Part shown: piece after piece, positions 21,994-31,353 of the stretch
How the letters are laid out: each line of letters opens with the position of its first letter
How positions within the stretch are numbered: the first letter of the stretch is position 1
NCBI RefSeq assembly: GCF_000498575.2
Contig: NZ_AWSQ01000002.1
Location: forward strand, 665,344 to 713,597
Source: Pseudomonas taeanensis MS-3
GTDB taxonomy: Bacteria; Pseudomonadota; Gammaproteobacteria; Pseudomonadales; Pseudomonadaceae
Direction: 5' to 3'
Length of the DNA stretch: 48,254 nucleotides
Notes under the pieces: model-generated
The model's input: the letters and a program-made list of their open reading frames with translations, nothing else
Told to the model about the DNA's origin: nothing
Database searches by the model: none
Translations under genes and position numbers: made by a program

Positions 21994-22149
21994 CTGTGCG
22001 GTGTTATCATCGGTCGCGTCAGCCCCGCCGGGGCTTGTGGAACACCACCATGGACTTACCCAGTAGTTACTCTGAACCTCGATTGTGCAATCGCGTATTG
22101 ACTGATTGACCCTCCTTGGCGTTCTCCGCCGCTGGGGGTGGAGCGCGCC
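21994..22149 (+). promoter_or_regulatory. Structured leader upstream of mgtE
   Basis: Within the gap between the divergent genes (21827-22149), the part before mgtE contains four small hairpins in a row: AGCCCC/GGGGCT (22021-22035), GTGG/CCAC (22037-22048), CGATT/AATCG (22080-22093) and GGCG/CGCC just before the ribosome site. The density suggests a structured 5' UTR. I do not recognise a known Mg2+ riboswitch class. The remainder of the gap shows no gene. Confidence 0.35.
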
Positions 22150-23592
22150 ATGACTGAAGTAGAAGCCAAAAAGCCGCAAGAAAGCCTGCAGGATCGCCTG
22201 GCTCAGGTGGTCGAACTGCTGCATCGGCACAAACTGGTCGAAGACCTGACTCATCGTCAGGAGGGCCAGCATCCCGACCTGGTCGAAAACCTGGTACACA
22301 GACAGAATCTTGTCGAGTTGCAACGCAAGCTCGATGATCTGCACTCCGCTGACGTTGCCCATATTCTCGAAGCGCTACCGCTGGATGATCGACTGACCGT
22401 TTGGCAGTTGGTCAAAGTCGAGCGTGATGGCGACATTCTCCTGGAAGTGTCCGATGCAGTGCGCGAATCACTGCTCGACGACATGGAGGATCACGAGATC
22501 CTCGCGGCGGCCAAGGACATGGACGCCGACGAGCTGGCGGATCTGGCGTCTGAATTACCGCGCGATGTCGTCCATGAGCTGATGGAAACCCTCGATGCAC
22601 AGCAGCGCGAGCGGGTCCGCTCGGCACTGTCCTATGAGGAGGAGCAGGTCGGTGCGCTGATGGACTTCGAGATGGTGACCATCCGTGAGGATGTCAGCCT
22701 GGAAGTCGTGTTGCGCTACTTGCGGCGACTGAAAGAGTTGTCGGGGCATACCGATAAGCTGTTCGTGGTCGATTACGACGGTGTGCTCAAGGGCGTGCTG
22801 CCGGTCAAGCGTCTGCTGGTCAATGATCCGGACAAGTTGGTCAGTGAAGTGATGGCCACTGACCCGGTGAGTTTCCACCCGGATGAGGATGCCTATGACG
22901 CCGCTCAGGCGTTCGAGCGCTATGACCTTATTTCTGCACCGGTGGTGGATAAGAATGGCAAGTTGATCGGCCGTTTGACCATTGATGAGATGGTCGATCT
23001 GATTCGCGAGGAAAGCGAAAGCGAAGTGCTGAACATGGCCGGTCTGCGCGAGGAGGAGGATATCTTCGCCTCGGTGTGGAAGTCGCTGCGCAACCGTTGG
23101 GCCTGGTTGGCGATCAATTTGATCACCGCTTTCCTGGCCTCGCGGGTGATCGGGCTATTCGAGGACTCGATCGAAAAGCTGGTGGCCCTGGCAGCTTTGA
23201 TGCCGATTGTCGCCGGCATCGGCGGCAACTCAGGCAACCAGACCATCACCATGATCGTTCGCGCCATGGCGCTGGATCAGGTCAGTACCGGTAATACTTC
23301 GCGTCTGATCCGCAAGGAGCTGGGAGTTGCCTTGATTAATGGCCTGGTTTGGGGTGGGGTGATCGGCGTGGTGGCTTATCTGTTGTATGACAGCTGGTCG
23401 CTGGGCGTGGTGATGATTGCGGCGATGACGCTTAACTTGCTGCTGGCGGCCTTGATGGGTGTACTGATTCCGATGACCCTGGTGCGAATGGGGCGTGACC
23501 CGGCGCTGGGCGCCAGTGTGATGATCACGGCCGTGACCGACAGCGGTGGCTTCTTCATCTTTCTGGGAATGGCCTCGGTGTTCCTGCTTTAG
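22150..23592 (+). CDS. mgtE: Magnesium transporter MgtE
   Basis: 480-residue Mg2+-gated Mg2+ channel of the inner membrane. The cytoplasmic N domain of alpha-helical repeats covers about residues 40-150 (HILEALPLDDRLTVWQLV, LASELPRDVVHELMETLD). Paired CBS domains follow (about 155-275; EVMATDPVSFHPDEDAYDAA). Five membrane helices fill the C-terminus, with the conserved pore segment GIGGNSGNQTITMIVRAMAL. Mg2+ bound between the N and CBS domains closes the pore when cell Mg2+ is high. The start at 22150 is preferred over a GTG at 22138 because GGAG lies between them. Confidence 0.95.
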   Translation: MTEVEAKKPQESLQDRLAQVVELLHRHKLVEDLTHRQEGQHPDLVENLVHRQNLVELQRKLDDLHSADVAHILEALPLDDRLTVWQLVKVERDGDILLEVSDAVRESLLDDMEDHEILAAAKDMDADELADLASELPRDVVHELMETLDAQQRERVRSALSYEEEQVGALMDFEMVTIREDVSLEVVLRYLRRLKELSGHTDKLFVVDYDGVLKGVLPVKRLLVNDPDKLVSEVMATDPVSFHPDEDAYDAAQAFERYDLISAPVVDKNGKLIGRLTIDEMVDLIREESESEVLNMAGLREEEDIFASVWKSLRNRWAWLAINLITAFLASRVIGLFEDSIEKLVALAALMPIVAGIGGNSGNQTITMIVRAMALDQVSTGNTSRLIRKELGVALINGLVWGGVIGVVAYLLYDSWSLGVVMIAAMTLNLLLAALMGVLIPMTLVRMGRDPALGASVMITAVTDSGGFFIFLGMASVFLL

Positions 23593-23688
23593 ATAGTGGC
23601 TCGTGCAATCTACGGCTTGCAGTGCAATCGGGGTTGGAGGTGTGGCGCCTTTTCATCTTAAAATGTCGCAAAATATCGTCAGTTATTT

Positions 23689-23710
23689 GCTTCAAACGCT
23701 TGTTTCAAGC
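23689..23710 (+). promoter_or_regulatory. PsrA-like operator upstream of oadGAB
   Basis: CAAAC-GCTT-GTTTC (23693-23706) fits the PsrA consensus G/C-AAAC-N2-4-GTTT-G/C, and is flanked by outer GCTT/AAGC arms to make a near-perfect 22-bp palindrome. It lies about 100 bp before oadG. PsrA is a TetR-family, fatty-acid-responsive regulator in pseudomonads. Another TetR protein could also use such a site. Confidence 0.4.
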
Positions 23711-23802
23711 TAAGGTTCGCCCGCCCTGTCCGGGCCAGACCCGGGCGCCTCCTCTAACTAAAAGAAGATGCGGCTTCAGTGCCGCGGTAATAAGGAGTCA
23801 TC

Positions 23803-24057
23803 GTGACCCCCAGTCAACTCCTGCTCGAGGGTGTCGAGCTCATGCTGTTCGGCATGGGTTCAGTATTTATTTTCCTGGTTCTGCTGATTCTTGCGATTCG
23901 TGTGATGGCGCGACTGATTGAGCGCTTCGCGCCCGCCGCGCCGGTGCGTGCCTCTGTCGCGCCGTTGCCGGTCAAAGTGGCCGGGCATGAGCCTGAGCCC
24001 GACGTCCTCGCCGCCATCCAGTCCGCCATTCATCAACACCGCGCCCGTCGCGGTTGA
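23803..24057 (+). CDS. oadG: Oxaloacetate decarboxylase gamma subunit (GTG start)
   Basis: 84-residue OadG-family subunit of the sodium-pumping oxaloacetate decarboxylase. One N-terminal membrane helix ([20 protein letters not shown], about residues 11-30) anchors it; a short proline/alanine-rich cytoplasmic tail follows. OadG holds the alpha and beta subunits together and, in other bacteria, binds zinc through a C-terminal histidine region; here only a sparse IHQHRARRG tail is present. GTG start with AAGGAG upstream. A GCGGC/GCCGC hairpin precedes the ribosome site. First gene of oadGAB. Confidence 0.88.
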   Translation: MTPSQLLLEGVELMLFGMGSVFIFLVLLILAIRVMARLIERFAPAAPVRASVAPLPVKVAGHEPEPDVLAAIQSAIHQHRARRG

Positions 24058-24082
24058 TCCAGGTTTGCCAGGGAGTTTCCGT

Positions 24083-25864
24083 ATGACTGCTGTTAAGAAA
24101 GCGCTCGGTATCACCGATGTGGTGTTGCGCGATGCCCACCAATCGATACTGGCCACCCGTGTGCGCCTGGAAGACATGCTGCCGATCGCACCCAAGCTCG
24201 ACCAGGTCGGTTTCTGGTCGGTTGAGTCCTGGGGCGGCGCGACTTTCGATGCGTGCATTCGTTACCTTGGTGAAGATCCTTGGGAGCGCATTCGCGAGCT
24301 GAAGAAAGCCATGCCCAATACCCGTCAGCAGATGCTCCTGCGCGGGCAGAACCTGCTGGGCTACCGGCACTATGCCGATGACGTGGTGGAGAAGTTCGTC
24401 GAGCGCGCGGCCGTCAACGGCGTTGACGTGTTCCGCGTGTTCGACGCGATGAACGATCCGCGCAACCTGGATACCGCGCTGAAAGCGGTGAAGAAGCAGG
24501 GTAAGCACGCGCAGGGCACTATCTCCTACACCACCAGTCCGGTCCACTCCCTGGAGATGTGGATCGATCTGGCCAAGCAGATCGAGGACATGGGCGCTGA
24601 CTCCGTGGCGATCAAGGACATGGCCGGCATCCTCAATCCGTACACCGCCTTCGAGTTGGTGACGCGCCTCAAGGCCAGCCTGTCGATCCCGATTCACATG
24701 CAGTGCCACGCGACTGCCGGCCTGTCGACTGCGGCGATTCTCAAGGCGGTCGAAGCCGGTATCGATAACGTCGACACTGCGATTTCTTCGCTGTCGATGA
24801 CCTATGGTCATTCGCCGACCGAATCGGTAGTGGCGATCTTCCAGGGTTCCGAGCGCGACACCGGTCTGGATCTGGAGTTGCTCGAAGAGATCGCGGCCTA
24901 CTTCCGCGAGGTGCGGAAGAAATACGCCAAATTCGAAGGCAACCTGCGTGGCGTCGACTCGCGCATCCTGGTGGCTCAGGTGCCGGGTGGCATGCTGACT
25001 AACATGGAAGGCCAGTTGAAGGAGCAGGGCGCTCTCGACAAGTTCGATGAAGTGCTGGCGGAAATCCCGCGGGTACGTGAAGACCTAGGTTTTATTCCTC
25101 TGGTCACGCCGACCTCGCAGATCGTCGGCACTCAAGCGGTGATCAACGTCCTCACGGGCGAACGCTACAAATCGATCACCAAGGAAACCGCCGGCGTGCT
25201 CAAGGGCGAGTATGGCGCTGCACCGGCCCCGTTCAATCAGGAGCTGCAGGCGCGGGTACTGGATGGAGCCGAGGTCATCACCTGCCGTCCGGCCGATCTG
25301 CTCACGGCGGAAATGGACAAGCTGACGGCCGAGCTCAAGGGGCTTGCCCAGGAGAAGGGCATCGCGCTGGCCAAGGACGAGATCGATGATGTTCTGACCT
25401 ATGCATTGTTCCCGCAGATTGGCCTGAAGTTCCTGGAGAATCGCGGCAATCCAGCGGCCTTCGAGCCTGCGCCAACTGGCGATGAACTGCCGGAGCGTGC
25501 AGCGGGCCAGCCTGAAACCTATACGGTCGCGGTGAACGGTAAATCCTATGTCGTACAGGTCAACGAGGGGGGCGATATCAGTGGAATCAAGCCCGTCGAT
25601 GGCGCTGGTGCAAGCGCGGCACCGAGTGTAGCCGCCGCACCAGTCGGTGGTGGCGAGCCGCAGAGCGCGCCTTTGGCCGGCAATATCTTCAAAGTCATGG
25701 TGCAGCCGGGTGCGGCAGTCGAGGAAGGGCAGTTGGTGATCATCCTCGAGGCAATGAAGATGGAGACCGAGATCCGTGCGTTCAAGGCCGGCACCGTGGG
25801 TGCGGTTAACGTCAAAGTGGGCGATGCGGTGGCGGTGGGCGATAGCCTGCTGACCATCGGTTAA
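24083..25864 (+). CDS. oadA: Oxaloacetate decarboxylase alpha subunit (biotin carboxyltransferase)
   Basis: 593-residue cytoplasmic subunit moving CO2 from oxaloacetate to its own biotin. The HMGL-like TIM barrel starts [28 protein letters not shown] and [14 protein letters not shown] contain the metal ligands. The conserved carboxyltransferase C region covers about residues 300-460. An Ala/Pro/Gly-rich linker leads to the biotinyl domain, where K559 in EAMKMETE is biotinylated. The start at 24083 follows GGGAG. The related anaplerotic pyruvate carboxylase B subunit shares this layout, but adjacency to oadG and oadB favours the sodium-pump version. Confidence 0.92.
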   Translation: MTAVKKALGITDVVLRDAHQSILATRVRLEDMLPIAPKLDQVGFWSVESWGGATFDACIRYLGEDPWERIRELKKAMPNTRQQMLLRGQNLLGYRHYADDVVEKFVERAAVNGVDVFRVFDAMNDPRNLDTALKAVKKQGKHAQGTISYTTSPVHSLEMWIDLAKQIEDMGADSVAIKDMAGILNPYTAFELVTRLKASLSIPIHMQCHATAGLSTAAILKAVEAGIDNVDTAISSLSMTYGHSPTESVVAIFQGSERDTGLDLELLEEIAAYFREVRKKYAKFEGNLRGVDSRILVAQVPGGMLTNMEGQLKEQGALDKFDEVLAEIPRVREDLGFIPLVTPTSQIVGTQAVINVLTGERYKSITKETAGVLKGEYGAAPAPFNQELQARVLDGAEVITCRPADLLTAEMDKLTAELKGLAQEKGIALAKDEIDDVLTYALFPQIGLKFLENRGNPAAFEPAPTGDELPERAAGQPETYTVAVNGKSYVVQVNEGGDISGIKPVDGAGASAAPSVAAAPVGGGEPQSAPLAGNIFKVMVQPGAAVEEGQLVIILEAMKMETEIRAFKAGTVGAVNVKVGDAVAVGDSLLTIG

Positions 25865-25875
25865 GGGGCCCTCGC

Positions 25876-27012
25876 ATGGAAAAGCTCCTTAAACTCTGGC
25901 AGAGCACGGGTTTGTATCACCTGGAGCCGGGGCAGGCTTTGATGATCGCGGTCTGCCTCGGTCTGATCTATCTGGCCATCAAGAAGGGTTTCGAGCCGTT
26001 GCTGCTGATCCCCATTGGTTTTGGTGGCGTTCTGGCCAATATTCCGGTGGCCGGTATGGCAGAAGGTGCCGGGGTATTGCACCTGTTCTACGAAGTCGGT
26101 TTGCCGACTGGTGTGTTCCCGCTGCTGATCTTCATGGGCGTAGGTGCCATGACCGATTTCGGCCCGATGCTGGCTAACCCGAAGACCCTGTTCCTCGGCG
26201 CTGCGGCACAGTTCGGGATTTTCGCCACGCTGATCGGTGCGCTGGCGATTGCCGCCCTGGGGATTCCGGGTATGGAGTTCACTCTGCGCGAAGCCGCGTC
26301 TATCGCGATTATCGGTGGCGCCGACGGCCCGACCTCGATCTTCGTTACCGCCAAGCTGGCGCCGCATCTGCTTGGTCCGATTGCGGTGGCGGCTTATTCC
26401 TACATGGCCCTGGTACCGCTGATTCAGCCGCCTATCATGCGGGCGCTGACCACCAAGGAAGAGCGCGCGATTGTCATGCAGCAGCTGCGGCATGTCAGTC
26501 AGGTCGAGAAGATCGTGTTTCCGCTGGTGCTGTGCCTGTTGGTCGGCATGCTGTTGCCGGATGCGGCGCCCTTGGTGGGCATGTTCGCTTTTGGCAACTT
26601 GTTGCGCGAAGCCGGAGCGGTCGAGCGTCTGGCCGATACCTCACGCAATGCGTTGATCAACATCGTCACCATCGCACTGGGCTTGACCGTGGGTTCCAAG
26701 CTGTCGGCAGAGTCCTTCCTGCAGCTGAAAACCCTGGGCATTCTGATGCTCGGCATGGTGGCCTTCTGCGGTGGTACTGCGGCGGGTGTGCTGATGGCCA
26801 AGCTGATGAATGTCTTCAGCGACAACAAGATCAACCCGCTGATTGGTTCGGCAGGGGTATCGGCGGTGCCGATGGCCGCGCGGGTGTCGAACAAGGTTGG
26901 TCTTGAGGCTAATCCGCAGAACTTCCTGTTGATGCATGCCATGGGGCCGAACGTGGCCGGGGTGATCGGCTCGGCAGTAGCGGCGGGGGTGTTGCTAAAC
27001 TTCGTGGGCTGA
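25876..27012 (+). CDS. oadB: Oxaloacetate decarboxylase beta subunit (Na+ pump)
   Basis: 378-residue polytopic membrane subunit that decarboxylates carboxybiotin and couples this to Na+ export. It contains about nine membrane helices. The family segment [20 protein letters not shown] carries the essential aspartate, and [21 protein letters not shown] near the C-terminus is the other signature. It starts 11 bp after oadA. The three genes form a complete pump that consumes oxaloacetate to pyruvate, useful for C4-dicarboxylate metabolism and energy conservation. Two terminator hairpins follow. Confidence 0.94.
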   Translation: MEKLLKLWQSTGLYHLEPGQALMIAVCLGLIYLAIKKGFEPLLLIPIGFGGVLANIPVAGMAEGAGVLHLFYEVGLPTGVFPLLIFMGVGAMTDFGPMLANPKTLFLGAAAQFGIFATLIGALAIAALGIPGMEFTLREAASIAIIGGADGPTSIFVTAKLAPHLLGPIAVAAYSYMALVPLIQPPIMRALTTKEERAIVMQQLRHVSQVEKIVFPLVLCLLVGMLLPDAAPLVGMFAFGNLLREAGAVERLADTSRNALINIVTIALGLTVGSKLSAESFLQLKTLGILMLGMVAFCGGTAAGVLMAKLMNVFSDNKINPLIGSAGVSAVPMAARVSNKVGLEANPQNFLLMHAMGPNVAGVIGSAVAAGVLLNFVG

Positions 27013-27024
27013 TGCCACAAGCAG

Positions 27025-27049
27025 GAAAGTCGCCACTGGCGACTTTCTT
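27025..27049 (+). terminator. Terminator after oadB
   Basis: GAAAGTCGCCA and TGGCGACTTTC pair closely around a short central loop immediately downstream of the oadB stop and are followed by TTC. It precedes a second, stronger bidirectional hairpin. Confidence 0.6.
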
Positions 27050-27096
27050 CAGCCATAAAAAAACCGGCTCTTGAGCCGGTTTTTTTATGGCTGAAG
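27047..27096. terminator. Bidirectional terminator between oadB and amrZ
   Basis: A near-perfect palindrome: CCGGCTC/GAGCCGG core with a TT loop, flanked by A7/T7 and by CTTCAGCCAT/ATGGCTGAAG outer arms. Both strands read hairpin followed by a T run, so it can stop oadB transcripts (plus) and amrZ transcripts (minus). Confidence 0.9.
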
Positions 27097-27097
27097 T

Positions 27098-27430
27098 TTA
27101 AGCTTTCTCGGCTTCGGCGGCCTGTTCGGCATCGTGGGCAATCAAGGCCACCAGTGCGTTCTGTTGGCGACGCGAGAGTTGGCGGAAGCATTGCAGAAGT
27201 TCGCGCTCATGCAAGGACAGTTCGGGGCTGTCGAGGCGCAGGTTAAGGTCGTCACTCAGGGCGCCTTCCTGAAGCATGCTCTGCTCGAGGCGGGCGATAA
27301 TTTCTGAGTTCATGCTGCGATGATGGTTACGTGCCACGTCGGCGATGCGCTCGCGCATGCCATCGGGCAGGCGAACGACGAACTTGTCAGCCGTACGGCT
27401 GGAATAGATAGCCTGTTTCATGGGGCCCAT
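27098..27430 (-). CDS. amrZ: Ribbon-helix-helix regulator AmrZ
   Basis: 110-residue Arc-family DNA-binding protein. The segment [20 protein letters not shown], followed by [20 protein letters not shown], is a ribbon-helix-helix domain; [20 protein letters not shown] and [15 protein letters not shown] form the C-terminal tetramerisation region. It closely matches what I remember of P. aeruginosa AmrZ, which switches between flagellar repression and alginate/Psl and c-di-GMP control. The start at 27430 aligns with that protein's N-terminus (MxPxKQA); 27421 is the alternative. Divergent from phnC, the same neighbour as in P. aeruginosa. Confidence 0.92.
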   Translation of the reverse strand: MGPMKQAIYSSRTADKFVVRLPDGMRERIADVARNHHRSMNSEIIARLEQSMLQEGALSDDLNLRLDSPELSLHERELLQCFRQLSRRQQNALVALIAHDAEQAAEAEKA

Positions 27431-27809
27431 ACATTAAACCGGTTAGTTCAGGGAAACGATGCTGGCATTCAGCTACGAGATTGTCACCGGTTTGACCACC
27501 TTTAGCACTAGGCGTTCAACCAGAATCGTCATTTGCTCATATATGACCGGCCGGTCACATGGATAAATTTTTGGCGCCAAATACACGTCGTATTTTGATG
27601 TAAATACAGGCTTTCTGCCAGCACCGATTGTCAGGAATGAGCGGTATTGAGCAGAAAGACGGTGTTCGTGGCGTTTGCGATAAAAACGTAAAGCAATAGT
27701 CACTCAAGCGTCATGGTCCGTTAACGGGGCTGACACAGGATTTGCCTACCTTGGTCTACACCAGAAGGCGACCTGAGGTCGCTGTGTACCGTTAACAAGA
27801 GGGCAAACC
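27431..27809. promoter_or_regulatory. amrZ-phnC divergent control region
   Basis: This 379-bp gene-free region holds a perfect 14-bp palindrome TGACCGGCCGGTCA (27544-27557) and a second, TTGGCGCCAA (27571-27580), both nearer amrZ and suited to dimeric or tetrameric regulators such as TetR proteins or AmrZ itself. Nearer phnC, TAGTCAC-TCAA-GCGTCAT (27697-27714) resembles a Pho box (two CTGTCAT repeats spaced by 4), with 4 of 7 and 5 of 7 matches. GAGGG precedes the phnC ATG. Confidence 0.45.
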
Positions 27810-28646
27810 ATGAGCGCAGTGATCCGGGTGGAGGGGCTGAACAAAACGTTCGGCCGTAAGCAGGCGCTGTACGACTTGGCCTTGTCCGTCCAGCCGGGTG
27901 AGATGGTCGCACTGATCGGCGCCTCCGGCTCGGGTAAGTCGACATTGCTGCGCCACCTGGCGGGGCTCGCCTGCTGCGATCGTTCGGACGGAGGCAGCAT
28001 TGAGGTGCTCGGCCGCCAGGTGCAAGTGCAAGGGCGGTTGAATGGCGAGGTGCGTCGCCTGCGCGCCGACATCGGTTACATCTTTCAACAGTTCAATCTG
28101 GTCGATCGCCTCAGCGTGCTGCACAACGTGCTGCTCGGCTGCCTGGGGCGGATGCCGCGTTGGCGCGGCACCTTGGGCCGCTTCAGCAGCGAAGAAAAGC
28201 AGCGCGCCATGCAGGCCCTGGACAGGGTTGGTCTGGCCGAGTTGGCTTTGCAGCGTGCTTCGACCCTGTCCGGTGGCCAGCAGCAGCGTGTGGCGATTGC
28301 CCGGGCTCTGTGTCAGCGCGCCGAAGTGATTCTCGCCGATGAGCCGATTGCCTCCCTCGACCCGGAGTCGGCGCGCAAGGTCATGGAGATTCTCGCCGAC
28401 ATCAACCGCCGTGACGGCAAGACCGTGGTGGTCACCCTGCATCAAGTCGATTACGCCATGCGCTACTGCCGGCGCGCCGTGGCGCTCAAGGGTGGACGTG
28501 TCCATTTCGATGGTGCGACCGACAGCCTTAATCCGCATTTTCTCAATGATCTGTACGGCGCCGACTTGGATGCCAGCCTACTGCTGGCCGACAAAGCGCG
28601 CCGCCCGCGTGCGTCCGCGTTAGCGCTGGCGCTGGCCAAGGCCTGA
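27810..28646 (+). CDS. phnC: Phosphonate ABC transporter, ATP-binding protein
   Basis: 278-residue ATPase of the PhnCDE phosphonate/phosphate-ester importer. Walker [10 protein letters not shown] is near residues 37-45, the Q-loop [11 protein letters not shown] near residue 90, the ABC signature LSGGQQQR near residue 155 and Walker B VILADEP near residue 175, so all functional motifs are intact. First gene of the phn operon. A Pho-box-like repeat about 95 bp upstream suggests induction by phosphate starvation. phnD follows after a 59-bp gap. Confidence 0.95.
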   Translation: MSAVIRVEGLNKTFGRKQALYDLALSVQPGEMVALIGASGSGKSTLLRHLAGLACCDRSDGGSIEVLGRQVQVQGRLNGEVRRLRADIGYIFQQFNLVDRLSVLHNVLLGCLGRMPRWRGTLGRFSSEEKQRAMQALDRVGLAELALQRASTLSGGQQQRVAIARALCQRAEVILADEPIASLDPESARKVMEILADINRRDGKTVVVTLHQVDYAMRYCRRAVALKGGRVHFDGATDSLNPHFLNDLYGADLDASLLLADKARRPRASALALALAKA

Positions 28647-28705
28647 AGTCTGCGTTGGCGGTTATGCCAATCCCCGAATACCTACCCGCAACAGGAGTGC
28701 TCCGC

Positions 28706-29710
28706 ATGTTCAAGCGTATCAGCCGTGTTCTCGCCGCATCCGCACTACTTACCGGCGCCGCTCTGGGCGCTGCCCAGGCCGCCGAGCAGGAAATCAACTT
28801 CGGCATCATCTCCACCGAGTCGTCGCAAAACCTCAAGACCCTGTGGGATCCCTTTCTGGCCGACATGAGCCAGCAGACCGGCCTGAAGATCAACGCCTTC
28901 TTCGCGCCCGACTATGCCGGGATCATCCAGGGCATGCGCTTCGACAAGGTGGATGTGGCCTGGTACGGCAACAAGGCGGCGATGGAGGCGGTGGATCGCG
29001 CTGGTGGTGAAATCTTCGCCCAGACCGTGGCAGCCGACGGTACCCAGGGTTATTACAGCCTGATGGTGGCGCACCAGGACAGCGCGATTGACTCCATCGC
29101 CGACATGCTGACGAACGCCAAGGACCTGACCTTCGCCAACGGTGATCCGAACTCCACCTCCGGCTACCTGGTGCCCGGTTACTACGTGTTCGCCAAGAAC
29201 AATGTCGACGCCAACCGCATCTTCAAGCGTGCGGTGAACGGCAGCCATGAGGTCAACGCGCTGTCGGTGGCCAATAAGCAGGTCGACGTCGGCACCTTCA
29301 ACAGCGAGGGCATGCAGCGCTTGCAAGTGACCGCGCCAGACAAGGCTGCGCAGCTGAAAGTGATCTGGACCTCGCCATTGATTCCGGCCGACCCGATCGT
29401 CTGGCGCAAGAATCTGGCCGACGACAGCAAGCACAAGCTGCGCACGTTCTTCATGAGCTACGGCGCCAAGACGCAGGAGAAGAAGACTCTCGAAGGCCTG
29501 CAATGGGATCAATTCCGTGCCTCGGACGACGACCAGTTGCTGCCGATCCGTCAGCTCGAGCTGTTCAAGCAGCGCACCGAGGTGGCCAACAACGCCAAGC
29601 TGTCCGACGCCGATAAACACGCCAAGTTGCAAAAGCTGGATGCGCAACTCGCCAAGTTGGAAAAGCGCATGGCCGAGCTTGAACCGAAGAAAACCGCCCG
29701 CGCCGGTTAA
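28706..29710 (+). CDS. phnD: Phosphonate ABC transporter, periplasmic substrate-binding protein
   Basis: 334-residue periplasmic receptor delivering phosphonates to PhnE/PhnC. The signal peptide (FKRISRVLAASALLTGAALG, cleavage after AQA) precedes the mature EQEINFGIISTESSQNLKTL. Family segments include GMRFDKVDVAWYGNKAAMEA and FANGDPNSTSGYLVPGYYVF, where backbone and Ser/Thr groups bind the phosphonate. The start at 28706 has AGGAG upstream; the ATG at 28655 would hide the signal peptide. A stable hairpin follows, which may protect this message so that the binding protein is made in excess. Confidence 0.95.
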   Translation: MFKRISRVLAASALLTGAALGAAQAAEQEINFGIISTESSQNLKTLWDPFLADMSQQTGLKINAFFAPDYAGIIQGMRFDKVDVAWYGNKAAMEAVDRAGGEIFAQTVAADGTQGYYSLMVAHQDSAIDSIADMLTNAKDLTFANGDPNSTSGYLVPGYYVFAKNNVDANRIFKRAVNGSHEVNALSVANKQVDVGTFNSEGMQRLQVTAPDKAAQLKVIWTSPLIPADPIVWRKNLADDSKHKLRTFFMSYGAKTQEKKTLEGLQWDQFRASDDDQLLPIRQLELFKQRTEVANNAKLSDADKHAKLQKLDAQLAKLEKRMAELEPKKTARAG

Positions 29711-29719
29711 GCGCATCAG

Positions 29720-29745
29720 CCTGCTCGCCGGCAAGGGCGGGCAGG
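29720..29745 (+). other. Intercistronic hairpin between phnD and phnE
   Basis: CCTGCTCGCC (29720-29729) pairs with GGCGGGCAGG (29736-29745), ten pairs including one T-G, without a U run. In many ABC-importer operons such a hairpin after the binding-protein gene blocks 3' exonucleases and raises its level relative to the permease. Confidence 0.5.
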
Positions 29746-29776
29746 TTGCACAGGTTAATCCTTTCGAGATGCTGTT

Positions 29777-30571
29777 ATGACCACTTTGACTACCGCGCCG
29801 CTGGCGGATGAAGCCAGCAAGCGTTCCTGGACGCGACTGTTCGGCTGGGGGCTGCTTCTGGCTGTGCTGGCCTGGTCCTGGCGGGGCGCCGAGATGGACC
29901 CGCTGGCGCTGATTCGTGACTCCGGCAACATGGCGACCTTCGCCGGAGACTTCTTTCCCCCTGACTTCAGCAACTGGGAGCTGTACCTCAAGGAGATGAT
30001 CGTCACCGTGCAGATCGCCCTGTGGAGCACGCTACTGGCGATTGTCTGCGCCATTCCGCTGGGCATTCTCTGTGCCGAGAACATTGTGCCCTGGTGGGTG
30101 TATCAGCCGGTACGGCGGTTGATGGATGCCTGCCGTTCAATCAACGAGATGGTCTTCGCCATGCTGTTCGTGGTGGCGGTCGGTCTTGGTCCGTTCGCCG
30201 GGGTGCTGGCACTGTTTATCAGCACCACCGGAGTGCTGGCCAAACTGTTCGCCGAGGCGGTTGAGGCCATCGATCCAGGCCCCGTCGAAGGGGTGCGCGC
30301 CACCGGCGCCAGTGCTTTGCAGGAAGTGATTTTCGGCGTGGTGCCGCAGGTGCTGCCGCTGTGGATCTCCTATTCGTTGTACCGCTTCGAATCCAATGTG
30401 CGTTCGGCCACGGTGGTCGGCATGGTCGGCGCCGGCGGTGTCGGGGTGATCCTCTGGGAGGCGATTCGCGGCTTCCAGTTCGCCCAGACCTGCGCCTTGC
30501 TGATTGTGATCATTCTGGTGGTGACGGTGATCGACGTTCTCTCGCAGCGTTTGCGTAAACAGTTCATTTAA
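29777..30571 (+). CDS. phnE: Phosphonate ABC transporter, permease
   Basis: 264-residue inner-membrane permease with a first helix near residues 19-35 and a cluster of about five more after residue 75. The EAA-like loop that contacts PhnC is [20 protein letters not shown] followed by [12 protein letters not shown] (about residues 157-190). It completes the PhnCDE importer. Some genomes carry two phnE genes; only one is present here, which is enough for a homodimer. phnF follows 16 bp later. Confidence 0.94.
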   Translation: MTTLTTAPLADEASKRSWTRLFGWGLLLAVLAWSWRGAEMDPLALIRDSGNMATFAGDFFPPDFSNWELYLKEMIVTVQIALWSTLLAIVCAIPLGILCAENIVPWWVYQPVRRLMDACRSINEMVFAMLFVVAVGLGPFAGVLALFISTTGVLAKLFAEAVEAIDPGPVEGVRATGASALQEVIFGVVPQVLPLWISYSLYRFESNVRSATVVGMVGAGGVGVILWEAIRGFQFAQTCALLIVIILVVTVIDVLSQRLRKQFI

Positions 30572-30587
30572 CTAGGAGGGCGCGCTG

Positions 30588-31340
30588 ATGCGCCTTTGCT
30601 CAACTATGCAGTTGTCTAGACAAGATCGAGTCCTGCGGCGCGACGCCGTGCGCCCGGAACCGCTGTACCGTGAGTTGGCCGGGGTGCTGCGCAGCGAACT
30701 GCTGCAGTTCGCTCCAGGCGACTACCTGCCAGGTGAACTGCAGTTGGCCGCGCGCTTCGCGGTCAACCGCCACACCCTGCGCCGCGCGGTGGACGAGCTG
30801 GTGCTCGAAGGACGTCTGTTGCGCCAGCAGGGTAAGGGCACGCGAGTGTTGGCCGGGCCCTTGATCTATCCGCTGCTTGCCGGCAGTGCTTACAGCGAGT
30901 CGCTGTCGGCACTCGGTCATCGGGTCGAGGCGCAGCTGCTCGAGCGCTGCCGCCGGGCAGCCAGTCGTGAAGAAAGTCAGCATCTGCAACTGCCGGACGA
31001 TGCCGAACTGATCGAGCTGTACACCCTGCGCCTGCTCGATGGCCAGCCGCTCAGCCTGATTCGCCATCGCTTCTGCGCTTCCCATGCAACGCGCCTGGCG
31101 GAGTATCTGGGCGGCTCGCTACGTCACTACCTGGCCGAGCGCGGGCTGCCGTTGAGCCGCAGCTTCAGCCTGATCGGCGCGCGCTTGCCGAGTCGCGACG
31201 AGGCCAACCGGCTATTGATGCCGCAGCAGGCAGCGCTGCTCAGCGTACTCACCCTTTCCCGTGACAAGGTCGGTCGCCCGGTCGAGCTGTCGTTGTCGAT
31301 CAGTCGTGCCGATCGCTTCCAGTACCATGTCGCGACCTGA
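30588..31340 (+). CDS. phnF: Phosphonate metabolism GntR-family regulator
   Basis: 250-residue HutC-type GntR regulator. The winged-helix domain covers about residues 20-90 (EPLYRELAGVLRSELLQFAPGDYLPGELQLAARF... RHTLRRAVDELVLEGRLLRQQGKGT) and the UTRA effector domain fills the rest. PhnF proteins usually repress phn genes. The start at 30588 has AGGAGG 8 bp upstream; an ATG at 30606 is the alternative. Its place inside the operon, between the transporter and the lyase genes, fits autoregulation. No clear GntR operator was found upstream. Confidence 0.92.
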   Translation: MRLCSTMQLSRQDRVLRRDAVRPEPLYRELAGVLRSELLQFAPGDYLPGELQLAARFAVNRHTLRRAVDELVLEGRLLRQQGKGTRVLAGPLIYPLLAGSAYSESLSALGHRVEAQLLERCRRAASREESQHLQLPDDAELIELYTLRLLDGQPLSLIRHRFCASHATRLAEYLGGSLRHYLAERGLPLSRSFSLIGARLPSRDEANRLLMPQQAALLSVLTLSRDKVGRPVELSLSISRADRFQYHVAT

Positions 31341-31353
31341 TGGAGATCCACCC

